Source of the DNA: Nostoc sp. CHAB 5834
Lineage (GTDB): Bacteria > Cyanobacteriota > Cyanobacteriia > Cyanobacteriales > Nostocaceae
Reading direction: 5' to 3'
DNA length: 64,000 nucleotides
Assembly: GCA_020829485.1 (NCBI GenBank)
Contig: JAIVFU010000021.1
Coordinates: forward strand, 26,870 to 90,869
Shown here: positions 35,704 through 45,768 of the stretch, in pieces
Numbering within the stretch: the stretch's first letter is position 1
Layout of the letters: each line of letters opens with the position of its first letter
Position numbers and translations under genes: made by a program
The notes under the pieces: generated by a model
The model's input: only the letters and a program-made list of their open reading frames with translations
Database searches by the model: none
What the model was told of the DNA's origin: nothing

Positions 35704-37467
35704 CTAACATTCAGCACTATTTGTTGAGTCGCTATCATTAGATGAAACCATAACTGGTTGTTGATATAGTGGTACGGTGAATGTGACTGTTGAACCAAGT
35801 CCTTCGCCTAAACTATAAAAATGTACCTCGCCGCCCATTGCCTCCACTAGCTTTTGGGATATTGCCAATCCTAAACCTGTACCGCCGTAGTGGCGAGTGC
35901 GGGAACCATCCACCTGAGAGAATAATTGAAACAGTTTATCTTGTTTGTCTAAAGAAACACCAATACCAGTGTCTGCTACACGTACTTTAACCATGCCAGG
36001 AAACTGCTGATCTTGAAAGTTAGCCTTTTTGATTACTAAATCGGCGCTGACGGTGACACCACCCTCATGGGTAAATTTGATGGCATTACCTACCAAATTG
36101 AGCATAACTTGTAGCAACCGTTGATAGTTGCTTTGGACAATGATTTCATCGGAGGTAGGAGGCATTTGCATCTGGAAGCTGAGATTTCTCATTTCTGCTT
36201 GGGGACGCATGAAATTTTCGACATCATGGAATAGCTCATCTAGCTTGACTGGAGCGTAAGTTAGCTCCATTTTGCCAGCTTCGATTTTAGCGATGTCCAA
36301 AATGTCGTTGATAATATTCAGCAGATGTATCGATAATTGGTGAGCTTCTGACAAAAACTGGTTTTGTTCTTCTGGATCATCTGCCATCCCTTCTAAAATC
36401 AGCTTTAAGAAGCCAATCATGCCGTTTAGGGGAGTCCGAATTTCATGGGATACATTAGCCAGAAACTCGCTTTTGAGGCGGGAAGCTTCTTCGGCTTTTT
36501 GACGCGCTACTTCTAATTCTTCATATAAAGTAGCATGAGCGATCGCAGTTCCCAATTGATCTGCTGCTTCTTTTGCCAGTTCTAATTCTGATTCTGTTAA
36601 TGTGTAGCATTCATCCTGCCAACTCAAGGCAACCAATCCATTGGCCTGGTCTTGATAGCAAGTTGCAATCACCAAAGTTTTCTGCCGCCCAGACTGTGCA
36701 TATCCAGGCACTTGCATTACAACTGGTTCTAGGGTTGCCAAAGCTTGAGCAAAGGCAGGCTCTGAAGCTATATCTATTTCTAAGCCAAGCATTGATTTGA
36801 GTGCTGCCTGGTGATACTCAGCCTTCACCTCCACTTTTGAGCTAGAGGGCTGATAAGGACAAATAATACAGCGCTCTAGCCGCAGTGCTTTCCCTAAACT
36901 ATCAACTGTTTGCTGCCAAATAATATCTAAATCCAACGTCCGGCGGATATTTCTGGTAATGCGATTTACCACTTTTTGGTGTTGCTGCGATCTTATTGCC
37001 ACCTCTATTTGTGTGGGTGTTTTTGATGGCACAGGCACTTGTTTTTTGTTGAGTGTCGCTTGCACTAACCGTCCCATCACTAAAACTGTAGTGGCAGTCG
37101 TTCCCAAACTCGGCATAATTGGGCTAATCACCAATTCCAACTCAAATAATTCCTGCTGGTAGCTAAACCAACACTGAAACCTTTCTGGCACCAAACTTGT
37201 CAAAATTCGGTGCAATCGTTCCAAATAAGTAACCTTATCCACTGGGGCAAAGGTTTGGCTCTGGTTCAGTTCATCAACTATTTTTTCGCTATTTAACCCC
37301 AGCAGTTCGCTGTGCTGCCAACAAAAGCTCAGATAGCGCCCTGCCCCATCTTGCATATACACCAACTCGGCTCCTAGAGTTGCTAATGAGCCATCAGTCT
37401 TACTGGTAATAGGTTCCAGATTTTGGGGAAATACATTTGACAATTGGGAATTGGCAGTAATAGTCAT
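35704..37467 (-). CDS. Sensor histidine kinase (PAS-like, GAF, HisKA, HATPase)
   Basis: 587 residues, no transmembrane segment, so a cytosolic sensor. Residues ~30-130 look like a PAS domain (FCWQHSELLGLN). A GAF domain follows (about 180-320, DLDIIWQQTVDSLGKALRLE). Then the phospho-acceptor His in FLANVSHEIRTPLNGMIG, N-box VMLNLVGNAIKFTHEGG, G1 VADTGIGV and G2 GGTGLGLAIS. It autophosphorylates and passes phosphate to a response regulator, which is not encoded nearby. The signal is unknown. Its TAG stop touches a heptanucleotide repeat. Confidence 0.93.
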   Translation of the reverse strand: MTITANSQLSNVFPQNLEPITSKTDGSLATLGAELVYMQDGAGRYLSFCWQHSELLGLNSEKIVDELNQSQTFAPVDKVTYLERLHRILTSLVPERFQCWFSYQQELFELELVISPIMPSLGTTATTVLVMGRLVQATLNKKQVPVPSKTPTQIEVAIRSQQHQKVVNRITRNIRRTLDLDIIWQQTVDSLGKALRLERCIICPYQPSSSKVEVKAEYHQAALKSMLGLEIDIASEPAFAQALATLEPVVMQVPGYAQSGRQKTLVIATCYQDQANGLVALSWQDECYTLTESELELAKEAADQLGTAIAHATLYEELEVARQKAEEASRLKSEFLANVSHEIRTPLNGMIGFLKLILEGMADDPEEQNQFLSEAHQLSIHLLNIINDILDIAKIEAGKMELTYAPVKLDELFHDVENFMRPQAEMRNLSFQMQMPPTSDEIIVQSNYQRLLQVMLNLVGNAIKFTHEGGVTVSADLVIKKANFQDQQFPGMVKVRVADTGIGVSLDKQDKLFQLFSQVDGSRTRHYGGTGLGLAISQKLVEAMGGEVHFYSLGEGLGSTVTFTVPLYQQPVMVSSNDSDSTNSAEC

Positions 37468-37638
37468 TAATTGAGTTGGATAGACAAAGGGTATCCGACC
37501 GTAATTTTACTAAAGCTGCTCAAATTTTTGCATAAATTCTTACAGCTTTTTCGTTTGTTTTTGAGTACTTCTTGGCGATCTGAAATCCAAATTGGCAAAC
37601 TTCACTTTTTAACTTGCATTGACAGCTGACTAATAGCG

Positions 37639-37875
37639 TCAATCATTCCATTCACCCCGAGGAGGAACAGGGGTACGCATAGGGGTACGTGTCAGTTCAT
37701 CATCTCTAAGGATTTCACCCCGCAACCACTGACGGATCGCCACCTCAATCACTTTACTTGGGTCATTAGTGAGATGCTGAATTTGCTCTAGTAGCTCGGA
37801 GTCCAGGCGGACAGCAATTTCTACCTTATCGGTTGGTATATTTTCCGCTTCGGTAGTTTTCTCTTGCATATTCAT
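37639..37875 (-). CDS. Small ribbon-helix-helix-like protein
   Basis: 78 residues. KVEIAVRLDSELLEQIQHLT followed by PSKVIEVAIRQWLRGEI has the pattern of a ribbon-helix-helix DNA-binding protein (beta strand, then two helices). The tail is Pro/Arg-rich (TRTPMRTPVPPRGEW). No toxin gene lies next to it, so it may be a stand-alone regulator. A second ATG two codons in is an alternative start. Confidence 0.6.
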   Translation of the reverse strand: MNMQEKTTEAENIPTDKVEIAVRLDSELLEQIQHLTNDPSKVIEVAIRQWLRGEILRDDELTRTPMRTPVPPRGEWND

Positions 37876-38309
37876 AGGTTTGATATACTCTGAATTGGTT
37901 TTGTCTAAAGCTTTGTAAAGTAGTTATATTCATAATTTGGGCTAATTCACTGAAAATCTTCAATGGGACATTTACATAGTTCCCTGAAATAGCACCAAAG
38001 TAACAGCTTTAAGTTTTAAATCCCATTTTTCATATAACTTACTAGACAATGGCTTTAGAAGTTTTGCAAAGAAATCAGTGATTATAGGTAATTACGGGTG
38101 GTAATTGCCTACGATCCCTACATGATCCCTACATGTACTTATTTACATTTATTGTACGCTCCTAGCTGTTGAATACTAGCAGCGACAAATAGACTTTCAT
38201 AATATTCTTAAAAGTCCACCTATTTAGATCGAATGTTAAAGATGGGGTGAAGAGGGCAGGGGGCAGGGAGCAGGGGAAGATTAATAACTTTATAACTTCT
38301 AACTCCATA

Positions 38310-38343
38310 CTCCCCACTCCCCACTCCCCACTCCCCACTCCCC
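38310..38343. repeat. Heptanucleotide tandem repeat (CCCCACT)n
   Basis: Four to five 7-nt units before lepA; the unit is the same as at 2489. The rest of the 37876-38434 spacer holds duplicated GATCCCTACAT words near 38115 and no gene. Confidence 0.8.
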
Positions 38344-38434
38344 ATTAAAAGCAGCGTCTTGGCTAAGAAAGCATTAAAATACATTAAGTAAATTGCTCTT
38401 TTAACTTTGGTTGCTGCTAAGGCAAAGATAGTAT

Positions 38435-40246
38435 ATGACTGACGTTCCCGCAGTTCGCATTCGCAATTTTTGTATTATTGCTCACATCGACCACGGGAAA
38501 TCAACCCTCGCCGATCGCTTGCTACAAGCTACTGGCACTGTTGAAGACCGGCAGATGAAGGAACAGTTTCTCGACAATATGGATTTGGAACGGGAGCGCG
38601 GCATTACAATTAAGCTGCAAGCTGCCCGGATGAACTACACAGCCAAGGATGGTCAGCAGTATGTGCTGAACTTAATTGATACTCCAGGGCATGTGGATTT
38701 TTCGTATGAAGTTTCTCGCTCTCTTGTTGCTTGTGAAGGAGCGCTATTGGTAGTAGATGCGTCCCAAGGTGTGGAAGCGCAAACTTTGGCAAATGTATAT
38801 TTAGCGTTAGAGAATAACCTGGAAATTATTCCGGTTTTGAATAAAATCGATTTGCCTGGGGCTGAACCAGAACGGGTAATTGGCGAAATTGAAGAAATTA
38901 TCGGTCTAGATTGCAGTGGTGCGATTCTGGCTTCTGCTAAAGAAGGAATTGGTATTGATGAGATTTTAGAAGCAGTTGTCGAGCGGGTACCGCCACCGCC
39001 TAACACCATAAATGAACGCTTACGGGCATTAATTTTTGATAGCTATTACGATAGTTACCGGGGAGTAATTGTATATTTCCGGGTGATGGATGGCACAGTG
39101 AAAAAAGGCGATCGCATCCATTTAATGGCATCCGGTAAAGAATTTGAAATTGATGAGTTAGGCGTTCTTTCTCCCACTCAAAAGCAAGTTGATGAACTAC
39201 ACGCTGGGGAAGTAGGCTATTTGGGAGCGGCAATTAGAGCTGTCGCTGATGCACGGGTAGGAGACACCATTACCTTAAGTAAGGCGAAAGCTGAGTCACC
39301 CTTACCAGGTTACGCAGAAGCGAACCCAATGGTTTTTTGTGGGATGTTCCCCATTGATGCTGATCAATTTGAAGATTTGCGGGAAGCTTTAGAAAAGCTC
39401 GAACTCAACGACGCAGCGCTGCATTACGAACCAGAAACTTCGAGCGCGATGGGGTTTGGCTTCCGTTGCGGGTTTTTGGGTTTGCTGCACATGGAAATTG
39501 TTCAGGAACGTTTAGAGCGGGAGTATAACCTAGATTTAATCATTACAGCCCCCTCGGTGGTTTATAAGGTGATTACCCTCAAAGGTGAGGAACTGTACAT
39601 CGATAATCCTAGCCGCTTACCTTCTCCCAACGATCGCGAAAGAATTGAAGAACCCTACGTCCAAGTAGAGATGATTACGCCGGAAACTTATGTCGGCGCT
39701 TTGATGGAGTTGTCACAAAATCGCCGTGGCATCTTCAAAGATATGAAATATCTCGCCCAAGGACGAACCACACTTACTTATGAGCTACCGTTGGCGGAAG
39801 TTGTGACTGACTTTTTTGATCAAATGAAGTCGCGATCGCGCGGTTACGCCAGTATGGAATATCACATCATCGGCTACCGTGAAAATCCTCTGGTGAAGCT
39901 GGATATTATGATTAACGGCGATCCCGTGGATTCCTTGGCGATGATTGTGCATCGAGATAAAGCTTACAACGTCGGGCGGGCAATGGCAGAAAAACTCAAG
40001 GAACTAATTCCCCGCCATCAATTTAAAGTGCCAATTCAGGCATCTATTGGCAGTAAAGTTATTGCCAGCGAACACATCCCCGCTTTGCGAAAAGATGTGT
40101 TAGCCAAGTGCTACGGTGGTGACATCAGTCGGAAAAAGAAATTATTACAGAAGCAAGCAAAAGGTAAAAAGCGGATGAAATCTGTGGGTACAGTGGATGT
40201 ACCGCAAGAAGCCTTTATGGCAGTACTGCGCTTGGATCAAAATTGA
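38435..40246 (+). CDS. lepA: Elongation factor 4 (LepA)
   Basis: 603 residues, the full family length. GTPase motifs: [10 protein letters not shown] (G1), DTPGHVDF (G3) and [10 protein letters not shown] (G4). [15 protein letters not shown] is the switch I region. The C-terminal domain, ending [16 protein letters not shown], is specific to LepA. It back-translocates or remodels ribosomes under stress such as high Mg or low temperature. It is a single gene with no operon partner. Confidence 0.98.
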   Translation: MTDVPAVRIRNFCIIAHIDHGKSTLADRLLQATGTVEDRQMKEQFLDNMDLERERGITIKLQAARMNYTAKDGQQYVLNLIDTPGHVDFSYEVSRSLVACEGALLVVDASQGVEAQTLANVYLALENNLEIIPVLNKIDLPGAEPERVIGEIEEIIGLDCSGAILASAKEGIGIDEILEAVVERVPPPPNTINERLRALIFDSYYDSYRGVIVYFRVMDGTVKKGDRIHLMASGKEFEIDELGVLSPTQKQVDELHAGEVGYLGAAIRAVADARVGDTITLSKAKAESPLPGYAEANPMVFCGMFPIDADQFEDLREALEKLELNDAALHYEPETSSAMGFGFRCGFLGLLHMEIVQERLEREYNLDLIITAPSVVYKVITLKGEELYIDNPSRLPSPNDRERIEEPYVQVEMITPETYVGALMELSQNRRGIFKDMKYLAQGRTTLTYELPLAEVVTDFFDQMKSRSRGYASMEYHIIGYRENPLVKLDIMINGDPVDSLAMIVHRDKAYNVGRAMAEKLKELIPRHQFKVPIQASIGSKVIASEHIPALRKDVLAKCYGGDISRKKKLLQKQAKGKKRMKSVGTVDVPQEAFMAVLRLDQN

Positions 40247-40613
40247 AGAGGCAGGGGGAAGGGAGGAGGGAGCAGGGAGCAGGGGAAAATTACCTCATCA
40301 AGAACTGCTGTATGGGGTCTGAGTCCGCCACAACACATACCTGGTTCTCCTAAAGAGCGGGAAGCTAACCCAACAGACTCTCATGCCCCTTGCTCCCTGC
40401 TAAGAGTCCGTTGCCTCTTCTTCAACATCCGTTAATTTTAATTACAAAGGCTGTCAACAGCAGCCTCAAGTCTAGGAGTTTCAGCCTGGTGCTGGTAAAT
40501 TTAGCTTTGAGAAAGCCAGACTGACTAGCTGTTGGCTCAACCATCCTTGAGTGTGCCTCTAATACGGGATTTCTAACAGCAAAATATAATTTATTGTAGA
40601 AATTCAAAACATT

Positions 40614-40833
40614 ATGAGTCGCAAGCAGGCGGAAGAAAAACTTTCTGAGGCAGAGCAAAAGTATCGGACTCTGCTAGAGCAAATTCCGGGCGTTGTTTAT
40701 GTCTCACCCATTAATACCACTGCAAAAGAAGCTTATATCACCGCAAGACTTGATTAATGCTGCGGACAAAGCACTTTATATAGCCAAACAACAAGGGCGC
40801 GATCGAGTTCATGCTATTGGCGTGGTTAGCCCT
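40614..40833 (+). pseudogene. PAS/GGDEF relic with internal deletion
   Basis: From ATG 40614 the frame reads SRKQAEEKLSEAEQKYRTLL then EQIPGVVYVSP, the beginning of a PAS domain, and stops at 40757. In another frame follows QDLINAADKALYIAKQQGRD then RVHAIGVVSP, the end of a GGDEF (diguanylate cyclase) domain. So a sensor diguanylate cyclase lost its centre and was frameshifted. A MITE-like element begins 2 bp after this relic. No other gene lies in 40247-41180. Confidence 0.8.
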
Positions 40834-40834
40834 T

Positions 40835-40951
40835 TAGGACTTACGCAATAACTCTCTGAAACTCTCATTCCTTTGTGTCCTACCCTGCGGGAAGCCACTT
40901 CGTGTCTATGCGCCTTTGCGGTTCGTTTTTCCATTATTTTGCGTAAGTCCT
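40835..40951. mobile_element. MITE-like element, family 2 copy C
   Basis: The ends AGGACTTACGCAA (40836-40848) and TTGCGTAAGTCCT (40939-40951) are perfect inverted repeats. The interior differs from copies A and B and carries fragments of the CTCTGTG-type repeat (CTTTGTGTCCTACC, GCGCCTTTGCGGTT). Confidence 0.75.
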
Positions 40952-41180
40952 GCCCTTCTTGAAGCTTCAGTTGCGAAGGGAATGGTAAATTGTTCTAATT
41001 ACGAATTACACCTTGTTTGTTATGCCTATCCCACAGTTGATAACCTTTGATAAGCTTTAACAAAATAACTGTTAAAAAATCTCAAAATTTTAGTAAAAGT
41101 ACTCACTACATTTGCCACCCTTGTATTTTTAGGTAAATGTAATTTTTTAGATATTTGTAAAGTGTCGGGGAATCTAGCAG

Positions 41181-42368
41181 ATGAAGATACTGGTACTAAG
41201 TTGGGAGTTTCCGCCAAGGATTGTTGGGGGAATTGCGCGGCATGTCGCGGAGTTATACCCGGAACTGGTAAAGCTAGGGCATGAAGTCCACTTAATTACA
41301 GCAGAGTTTGGTCATGCGTCAATGTATGAAGTGGTTGAGGGAGTAAAGGTGCATCGAGTGCCAGTAGGACATAGTAACGACTTTTTCCACTGGGTAGTCA
41401 ATCTCAACCTAAGTATGGGAGATCACGGTGGTAAGTTGATTTTAGAGGAAGGGCCTTTTGATTTGATTCATGGCCATGATTGGTTGGTAGGAGATGCTGC
41501 GATCGCTCTCAAGCATAATTTCAAAATACCACTAATTGCCACAATTCACGCTACGGAATACGGACGCTATAACGGTATTCACACAGATATTCAAGGTTAT
41601 ATAAATGGCAAAGAAACTTTGCTAGCTTACAACGCTTGGCGGATTATTGTTTGTAGCGACTATATGCGCCAAGAAGTAGAACGAGCGCTACACAGTCCTT
41701 GGGACAAAATCGATGTCATTTATAATGGTATCCGAGCCGAAAAGAAACAGCATAACGTAGATTTTCATGCTCTGAATTTTCGCCGCCAATTCGCCACAGA
41801 CGATGAGCAAATCGTTTATTACCTCGGTCGTATGACTTACGAAAAGGGTGTACCTGTATTGCTCAATGCCGCACCTAAGATCCTTTCCCAAATGGGAGGT
41901 AACGTTAAATTTGTAATTGTTGGTGGCGGCAATACTGACCATCTCAAGCGCCAAGCCTGGGATTTGGGAATTTGGCATCATTGCTATTTTACAGGTTTTC
42001 TCTCCGATCAATACTTAGATAGATTCCAAACTGTCGCTGACTGTGCAGTATTTCCTAGTCTTTACGAACCTTTTGGGATTGTGGCTTTAGAAAGCTTTGC
42101 TTCTCGTGTTCCGGTAGTAGTTTCTGATACTGGTGGTTTTCCAGAAGTAGTGCAACATACCAAAACAGGCATTGTAACTTGGGTGAACAATCCCGATTCT
42201 TTAGCTTGGGGAATTTTGGAGGTTTTGAAAAATCCAGGGTATCGGCAATGGCTGGTGGATAACGCTTATGAGGATTTAGAGCGACGTTTTAGCTGGCCGA
42301 AATTAGCCAAGCAAACTGAAGAAGTATATCAGCGAGTTGTACAAGAGCGATCGCAAACTACCTGGTAA
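41181..42368 (+). CDS. Family 4 glycosyltransferase
   Basis: 395 residues, GT-B fold. MKILVLSWEFPPRIVGGIAR at the N-terminus is the donor-glycine loop region. The GT4 E-x7-E motif is seen in EPFGIVALE, and VIYNGI, YYLGRMTYEKGV and GFLSDQYLDRFQTVADCAVF are conserved. The N-terminus resembles glycogen-synthase-like GT4 proteins that use nucleotide sugars. The acceptor is unknown: glycogen, glycolipid or exopolysaccharide are all possible. A strong terminator follows directly. Confidence 0.9.
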   Translation: MKILVLSWEFPPRIVGGIARHVAELYPELVKLGHEVHLITAEFGHASMYEVVEGVKVHRVPVGHSNDFFHWVVNLNLSMGDHGGKLILEEGPFDLIHGHDWLVGDAAIALKHNFKIPLIATIHATEYGRYNGIHTDIQGYINGKETLLAYNAWRIIVCSDYMRQEVERALHSPWDKIDVIYNGIRAEKKQHNVDFHALNFRRQFATDDEQIVYYLGRMTYEKGVPVLLNAAPKILSQMGGNVKFVIVGGGNTDHLKRQAWDLGIWHHCYFTGFLSDQYLDRFQTVADCAVFPSLYEPFGIVALESFASRVPVVVSDTGGFPEVVQHTKTGIVTWVNNPDSLAWGILEVLKNPGYRQWLVDNAYEDLERRFSWPKLAKQTEEVYQRVVQERSQTTW

Positions 42369-42370
42369 AT

Positions 42371-42403
42371 AGATCCCCGATTTCTTAAAGAAGTCGGGGA
42401 TCT
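42371..42403 (+). terminator. Intrinsic terminator of the glycosyltransferase gene
   Basis: AGATCCCCGATTTCTT pairs with AAGAAGTCGGGGATCT over 16 bp with one mismatch, followed by a T-rich tract. It starts 3 bp after the stop codon. Confidence 0.85.
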
Positions 42404-42477
42404 AGAATTTTATTTTTTGGAGAAGCGCTATAAACAACACAAGTAATGTAGGGATTTTCGCAGAGTAGAGCCGAGAA

Positions 42478-42627
42478 TATAGCGGTTCTTACTTGGATGC
42501 AACACAGTTTGACCTCTCTCCAAACCTCTCTCCTTTTAGGAGAGAGGCTTTGAATCTTACTCCCCTTCCCTTGTAGGGAAGGGGTTGGGGGTTAGGTCTG
42601 TATTGCATTTAAGTGAGAAGCGCTATA
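42478..42627. mobile_element. MITE-like element, family 3 copy B
   Basis: 150 bp. The left end TATAGCGGTTCTTACTTGGA and the right end, read in reverse, TATAGCGCTTCTCACTTAAA match over about 30 bp with mismatches. The interior is the GACCTCTC...TTAGGTC repeat also seen inside cobG, so one element sits within another or the two share a core. Confidence 0.75.
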
Positions 42628-42885
42628 AATAATTACTCCGCGTTATTTTTAGTTAACAAACAGTACAAGCCCTGTACGCTGGAAATTTTACCCTATCTAG
42701 TGCCAGAGTTAAGCTAGTACGCGTTTAAGTTGCAGATTTTTTCGTTAAAACTGTCATTTGTCATTGATTATTCATAAAAGACAACTGATAAATGACTAAT
42801 GACAAAAGACGAATTTCCCGGAAAAATAAGCAATTAAAGTGCGTAACAGCCTAGCAATAATTGCAGTTTGCTCCAGAAGCTTAGT

Positions 42886-43944
42886 ATGACAAAGGCATTC
42901 CCAAGCATAGCAAGGCGCTTGAAAAGTACAGGAATCAAGTTGTTGAAGATGGGAACCTTCCTAATAACCCGTTTTATTGCAAGCTGGAAACGCTACTTCC
43001 TGGGTGACACTGTTGATGTCAGCCCCTCCCCCTCTCCTTCTCCCTCTTTCGACGATGCTAGACCCTCCTTAGCAGGCCCAGTCCTTAGCTTAGGTGGGGG
43101 TGGCCCCGATGTCGATGATGCAATCCAGTGGATGATCAACCAAGTTAGGGGAAGTAGTAACTCCGGCACTAAAGTTAATGTTGTAGTTCTCCGCACGAAT
43201 GGTAATCACGATTACAATCGGCTAATTTATGCCATGAAGGGCGTAAACTTTGTGGAAACTCTTCTGATTCGCAATAGAGAAGAAGCAAACAAAGCTGAAA
43301 TTTATGAAAAAGTTAGAAATGCTGATGTGATTTTCTTTGCTGGCGGCGACCAATGTCAATACATCCGCAACTGGAAAGATACCAAGGTTGAGGCTGCTGT
43401 TAAGTCAGTTTATCTTAAGGGAGGTGGTATTGGTGGCACCAGTGCGGGTGCGATGATCCAAAGTGATTGTGTCTATGATGCTTGCGCTTCTTCGGAAAAA
43501 GGCATTGAAACTAGAGATGCACTCGATGATCCCTACCGAGACATTACTTTTACTTACAACTTTTTCAATTGGAGTAATTTGAAGGGAACCATCGTAGATA
43601 CGCACTTCGACAGGCGGCAACGAATGGGTCGAATTATGGCTTTCATTGCCCGTCAAATTAAGGACGGTGTATGTAGCAGTGTTTTAGGGATAGCGGTTAG
43701 TGAAAGTACATCGGTTCTTGTGGATAAAAACGGTTTGGTGAAAGTTATGGGTAGGGGTGACGCGTACTTTGTACTTGGCAATCATCTGCCGGAAGTATGC
43801 GAACCCCGAAAGCCTTTGACCTTTTCTAATTACAAAATTTGGAAAGTTCGCAGTGGCGACACCTTTAACTTGAGAAACAGACCAACTTCTGGGTATTATC
43901 TCAGGAGTGTCAAAAGGGGACGGATTGATTCAAATCCATATTAA
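42886..43944 (+). CDS. Cyanophycinase-like S51 peptidase
   Basis: 352 residues from ATG 42886 (a TTG/CTG-type start six codons upstream is possible). The nucleophile Ser lies in GIGGTSAGAM and the conserved AGGDQ in VIFFAGGDQCQY, as in cyanophycinase and peptidase E. Cyanophycinase releases beta-Asp-Arg dipeptides from the storage polymer cyanophycin. The N-terminal ~65 residues are basic, then Ser-Pro rich (SPSPSPSPSF), longer than in standard CphB (about 270-300 residues). A membrane-associated or diverged paralogue is possible. Confidence 0.82.
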   Translation: MTKAFPSIARRLKSTGIKLLKMGTFLITRFIASWKRYFLGDTVDVSPSPSPSPSFDDARPSLAGPVLSLGGGGPDVDDAIQWMINQVRGSSNSGTKVNVVVLRTNGNHDYNRLIYAMKGVNFVETLLIRNREEANKAEIYEKVRNADVIFFAGGDQCQYIRNWKDTKVEAAVKSVYLKGGGIGGTSAGAMIQSDCVYDACASSEKGIETRDALDDPYRDITFTYNFFNWSNLKGTIVDTHFDRRQRMGRIMAFIARQIKDGVCSSVLGIAVSESTSVLVDKNGLVKVMGRGDAYFVLGNHLPEVCEPRKPLTFSNYKIWKVRSGDTFNLRNRPTSGYYLRSVKRGRIDSNPY

Positions 43945-43972
43945 ATGGGGAGTGGGGAGTGGGGGGATAAAT

Positions 43973-44295
43973 GGAGATAAAAGGTGGATTCATCTAGTTC
44001 AAAGACTCGTTGACGGAGATCAAAGGTGGATTCATCCAGTTCAAAGACTCGTTGACGGAGATCAAAGGTGGATTCATCCAGTTCAAAGACTCGTTGACGG
44101 AGATCAAAGGTGGATTCATCCAGTTCAAAGACTCGTTGACGGAGATCAAAGGTGGATTCATCTAGTTCAAAGACTCGTTGACGGAGATCAAAGGTGGATT
44201 CATCCAGTTCAAAGACTCGTTAACGGAGATCAAAGGTGGATTCATCTAGTTCAAAGACTCGTTGACGGAGATAAAAGGTGGATGAATCGAGTTAT
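43973..44295. repeat. 42-bp tandem repeat, about 7.5 units
   Basis: The unit, shown in pieces, is GGAGATCAAAGGTGGATTCA, TCCAGTTCAAAGACTCGTTG, AC. Units differ by only one or two bases (CCAGTT/CTAGTT, GATC/GATA). The plus strand stays open as a 14-residue repeat GDQRWIHPVQRLVD. The only start for that frame is a GTG inside the cyanophycinase-like gene, so coding is doubtful. It begins 29 bp after that gene's stop. Confidence 0.9.
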
Positions 44296-44390
44296 CTAAC
44301 TGGTACTCAATGCCCCATGCTCCCTTAGGGAACTCCAAAAAATAAATTATCCCAATTTCTGGACTCAACACTACTGTTTTTCCCTACTTC

Positions 44391-45149
44391 CTACCAGGGA
44401 ACCACGCCATGCTCATCAAAAAAGCCTCCGCTAGAACCATCATCAGGTAGAGTGGCAAGTCTCACTGCTGCGATCGCTCCTTGCTCAACAGTGCGGTATC
44501 CTTGGTATTGATTAATGTCAGTTGCTGTAAAACCTGGGTCAGCAGCATTGATTTTAATAGGGGTATCTTTAAGTTCAGCAGCCAACAGAACTGTGAGCGC
44601 ATTTACTGCTGTCTTGGATGAGTTATATGCAAGAAGCTTAAAATCAGCGAACTCATAATTTGGATCAGAGTTTAGAGTCAGAGAACCTAAACCACTTGAT
44701 AAATTCACTATTCGCCCTGCTGTTGACTTCTTTAACAGTGGCAGCAGGGCTTTTGTAACTGCAAACACTCCAAATACATTTGTCTCGTAAGTGTGTCGGA
44801 GTGTTTCAATATCAACTTGACTGGGTGGAAGGCGTAGTTTACCGCCGTAGGCATCGCCATCACTGATTATCCCAGCATTGTTTACAAGGATGTCAAGTTT
44901 TCCAAATTCGCTCTCGATTTGTTTAGCCGCAGAATCGATTGTTTTTTGGTCGGTGACATCAAGTTGAACTGATCGCGCATCGATCTCATTTAAACGAAGT
45001 TTATTTGCCGCTTCTTCACCACGTTTGATATCTCTTGCAGCAACAAGAACAGTAGCGCCTCTAGAACCTAGTTGGCGCGCGATCTCATATCCGATACCTT
45101 TGTTTGCACCAGTGATTAGCGCAACTTTGCCTTTTAAATCTTCTGACAT
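44391..45149 (-). CDS. Short-chain dehydrogenase/reductase
   Basis: 252 residues, classical SDR. Cofactor motif ITGANKGIGYEIARQLG, then NNAG, catalytic Ser in VNLSSGLG and Tyr/Lys in YNSSK. The carbonyl-reductase-like ANKGIGYE favours NADPH. Substrate unknown. It is a single gene in reverse orientation to the AKR gene. Confidence 0.9.
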   Translation of the reverse strand: MSEDLKGKVALITGANKGIGYEIARQLGSRGATVLVAARDIKRGEEAANKLRLNEIDARSVQLDVTDQKTIDSAAKQIESEFGKLDILVNNAGIISDGDAYGGKLRLPPSQVDIETLRHTYETNVFGVFAVTKALLPLLKKSTAGRIVNLSSGLGSLTLNSDPNYEFADFKLLAYNSSKTAVNALTVLLAAELKDTPIKINAADPGFTATDINQYQGYRTVEQGAIAAVRLATLPDDGSSGGFFDEHGVVPW

Positions 45150-45340
45150 ATTACTTATCTATTTTGATAAACACTGACAACTGTTCTATCTTCGAGCAAG
45201 TCTAGTACACTGTGCCGGAATACAAGTGAAAAAAATATCTCATCGTAGCGGATCACATCTGTGCATTGGTGTCAAATTAAGCTCAAGCGCTTGTCCCACA
45301 TAGGTTTTACCGTACCACCAACCCCTCCCCTTGGTACTAA

Positions 45341-45563
45341 GCTGTTACGTATACAACTTGCATTATCAGGGCGGGCAGGATGCCCACCCCACAATGATCT
45401 TGAAAAAATATTAGTGCAAATTAAAGGCGCAACAGCTTACGAGCCGAATTACCCCCCTTATAAAGGGGGGTAATGAGATTTCCGGTTCCCTCCCCTTTAT
45501 AAGGGGAGGGTTAGGGTGGGGTAAAACCTTGGTTAGCTATTTCAGACTTGTGTATACACGGTA
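45341..45563. repeat. Repeat-rich element with TGTATACA-type ends
   Basis: Left part GCTGTTACGTATACAACTTG, right part ACTTGTGTATACACGGTA, with C/G-run hairpins between. It resembles the element at 14861-15046 but is more degenerate. The remaining spacer to 45768 holds the AKR promoter region and no gene. Confidence 0.5.
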
Positions 45564-45768
45564 TTGAGATAGTAGTTGAATTTATGCCATGCTGTACTAA
45601 TGTATAAGTAGTATGTATGAACACAACCTTTAGGATTTAGTAATCCTAAATAAGTAGTAATTTGCTGTTGTGTTTTCTCCAGTAATCATTCACACCTCAG
45701 ATAGCGGTTGAGAAAATATTTGCAACCTAAACTAGCAATTGACTCAAAAATCCTTGGAGAAAATAGAT

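Noticed and set aside
43973..44295. CRISPR array
   Set aside because: Units are contiguous with no unique spacers and no cas genes are nearby; the same holds for 8769-8915.
43907..44299. 130-codon frame over the 42-bp repeat
   Set aside because: It starts with GTG inside the cyanophycinase-like gene and is repeat translation; kept as a finding but not called as a gene.
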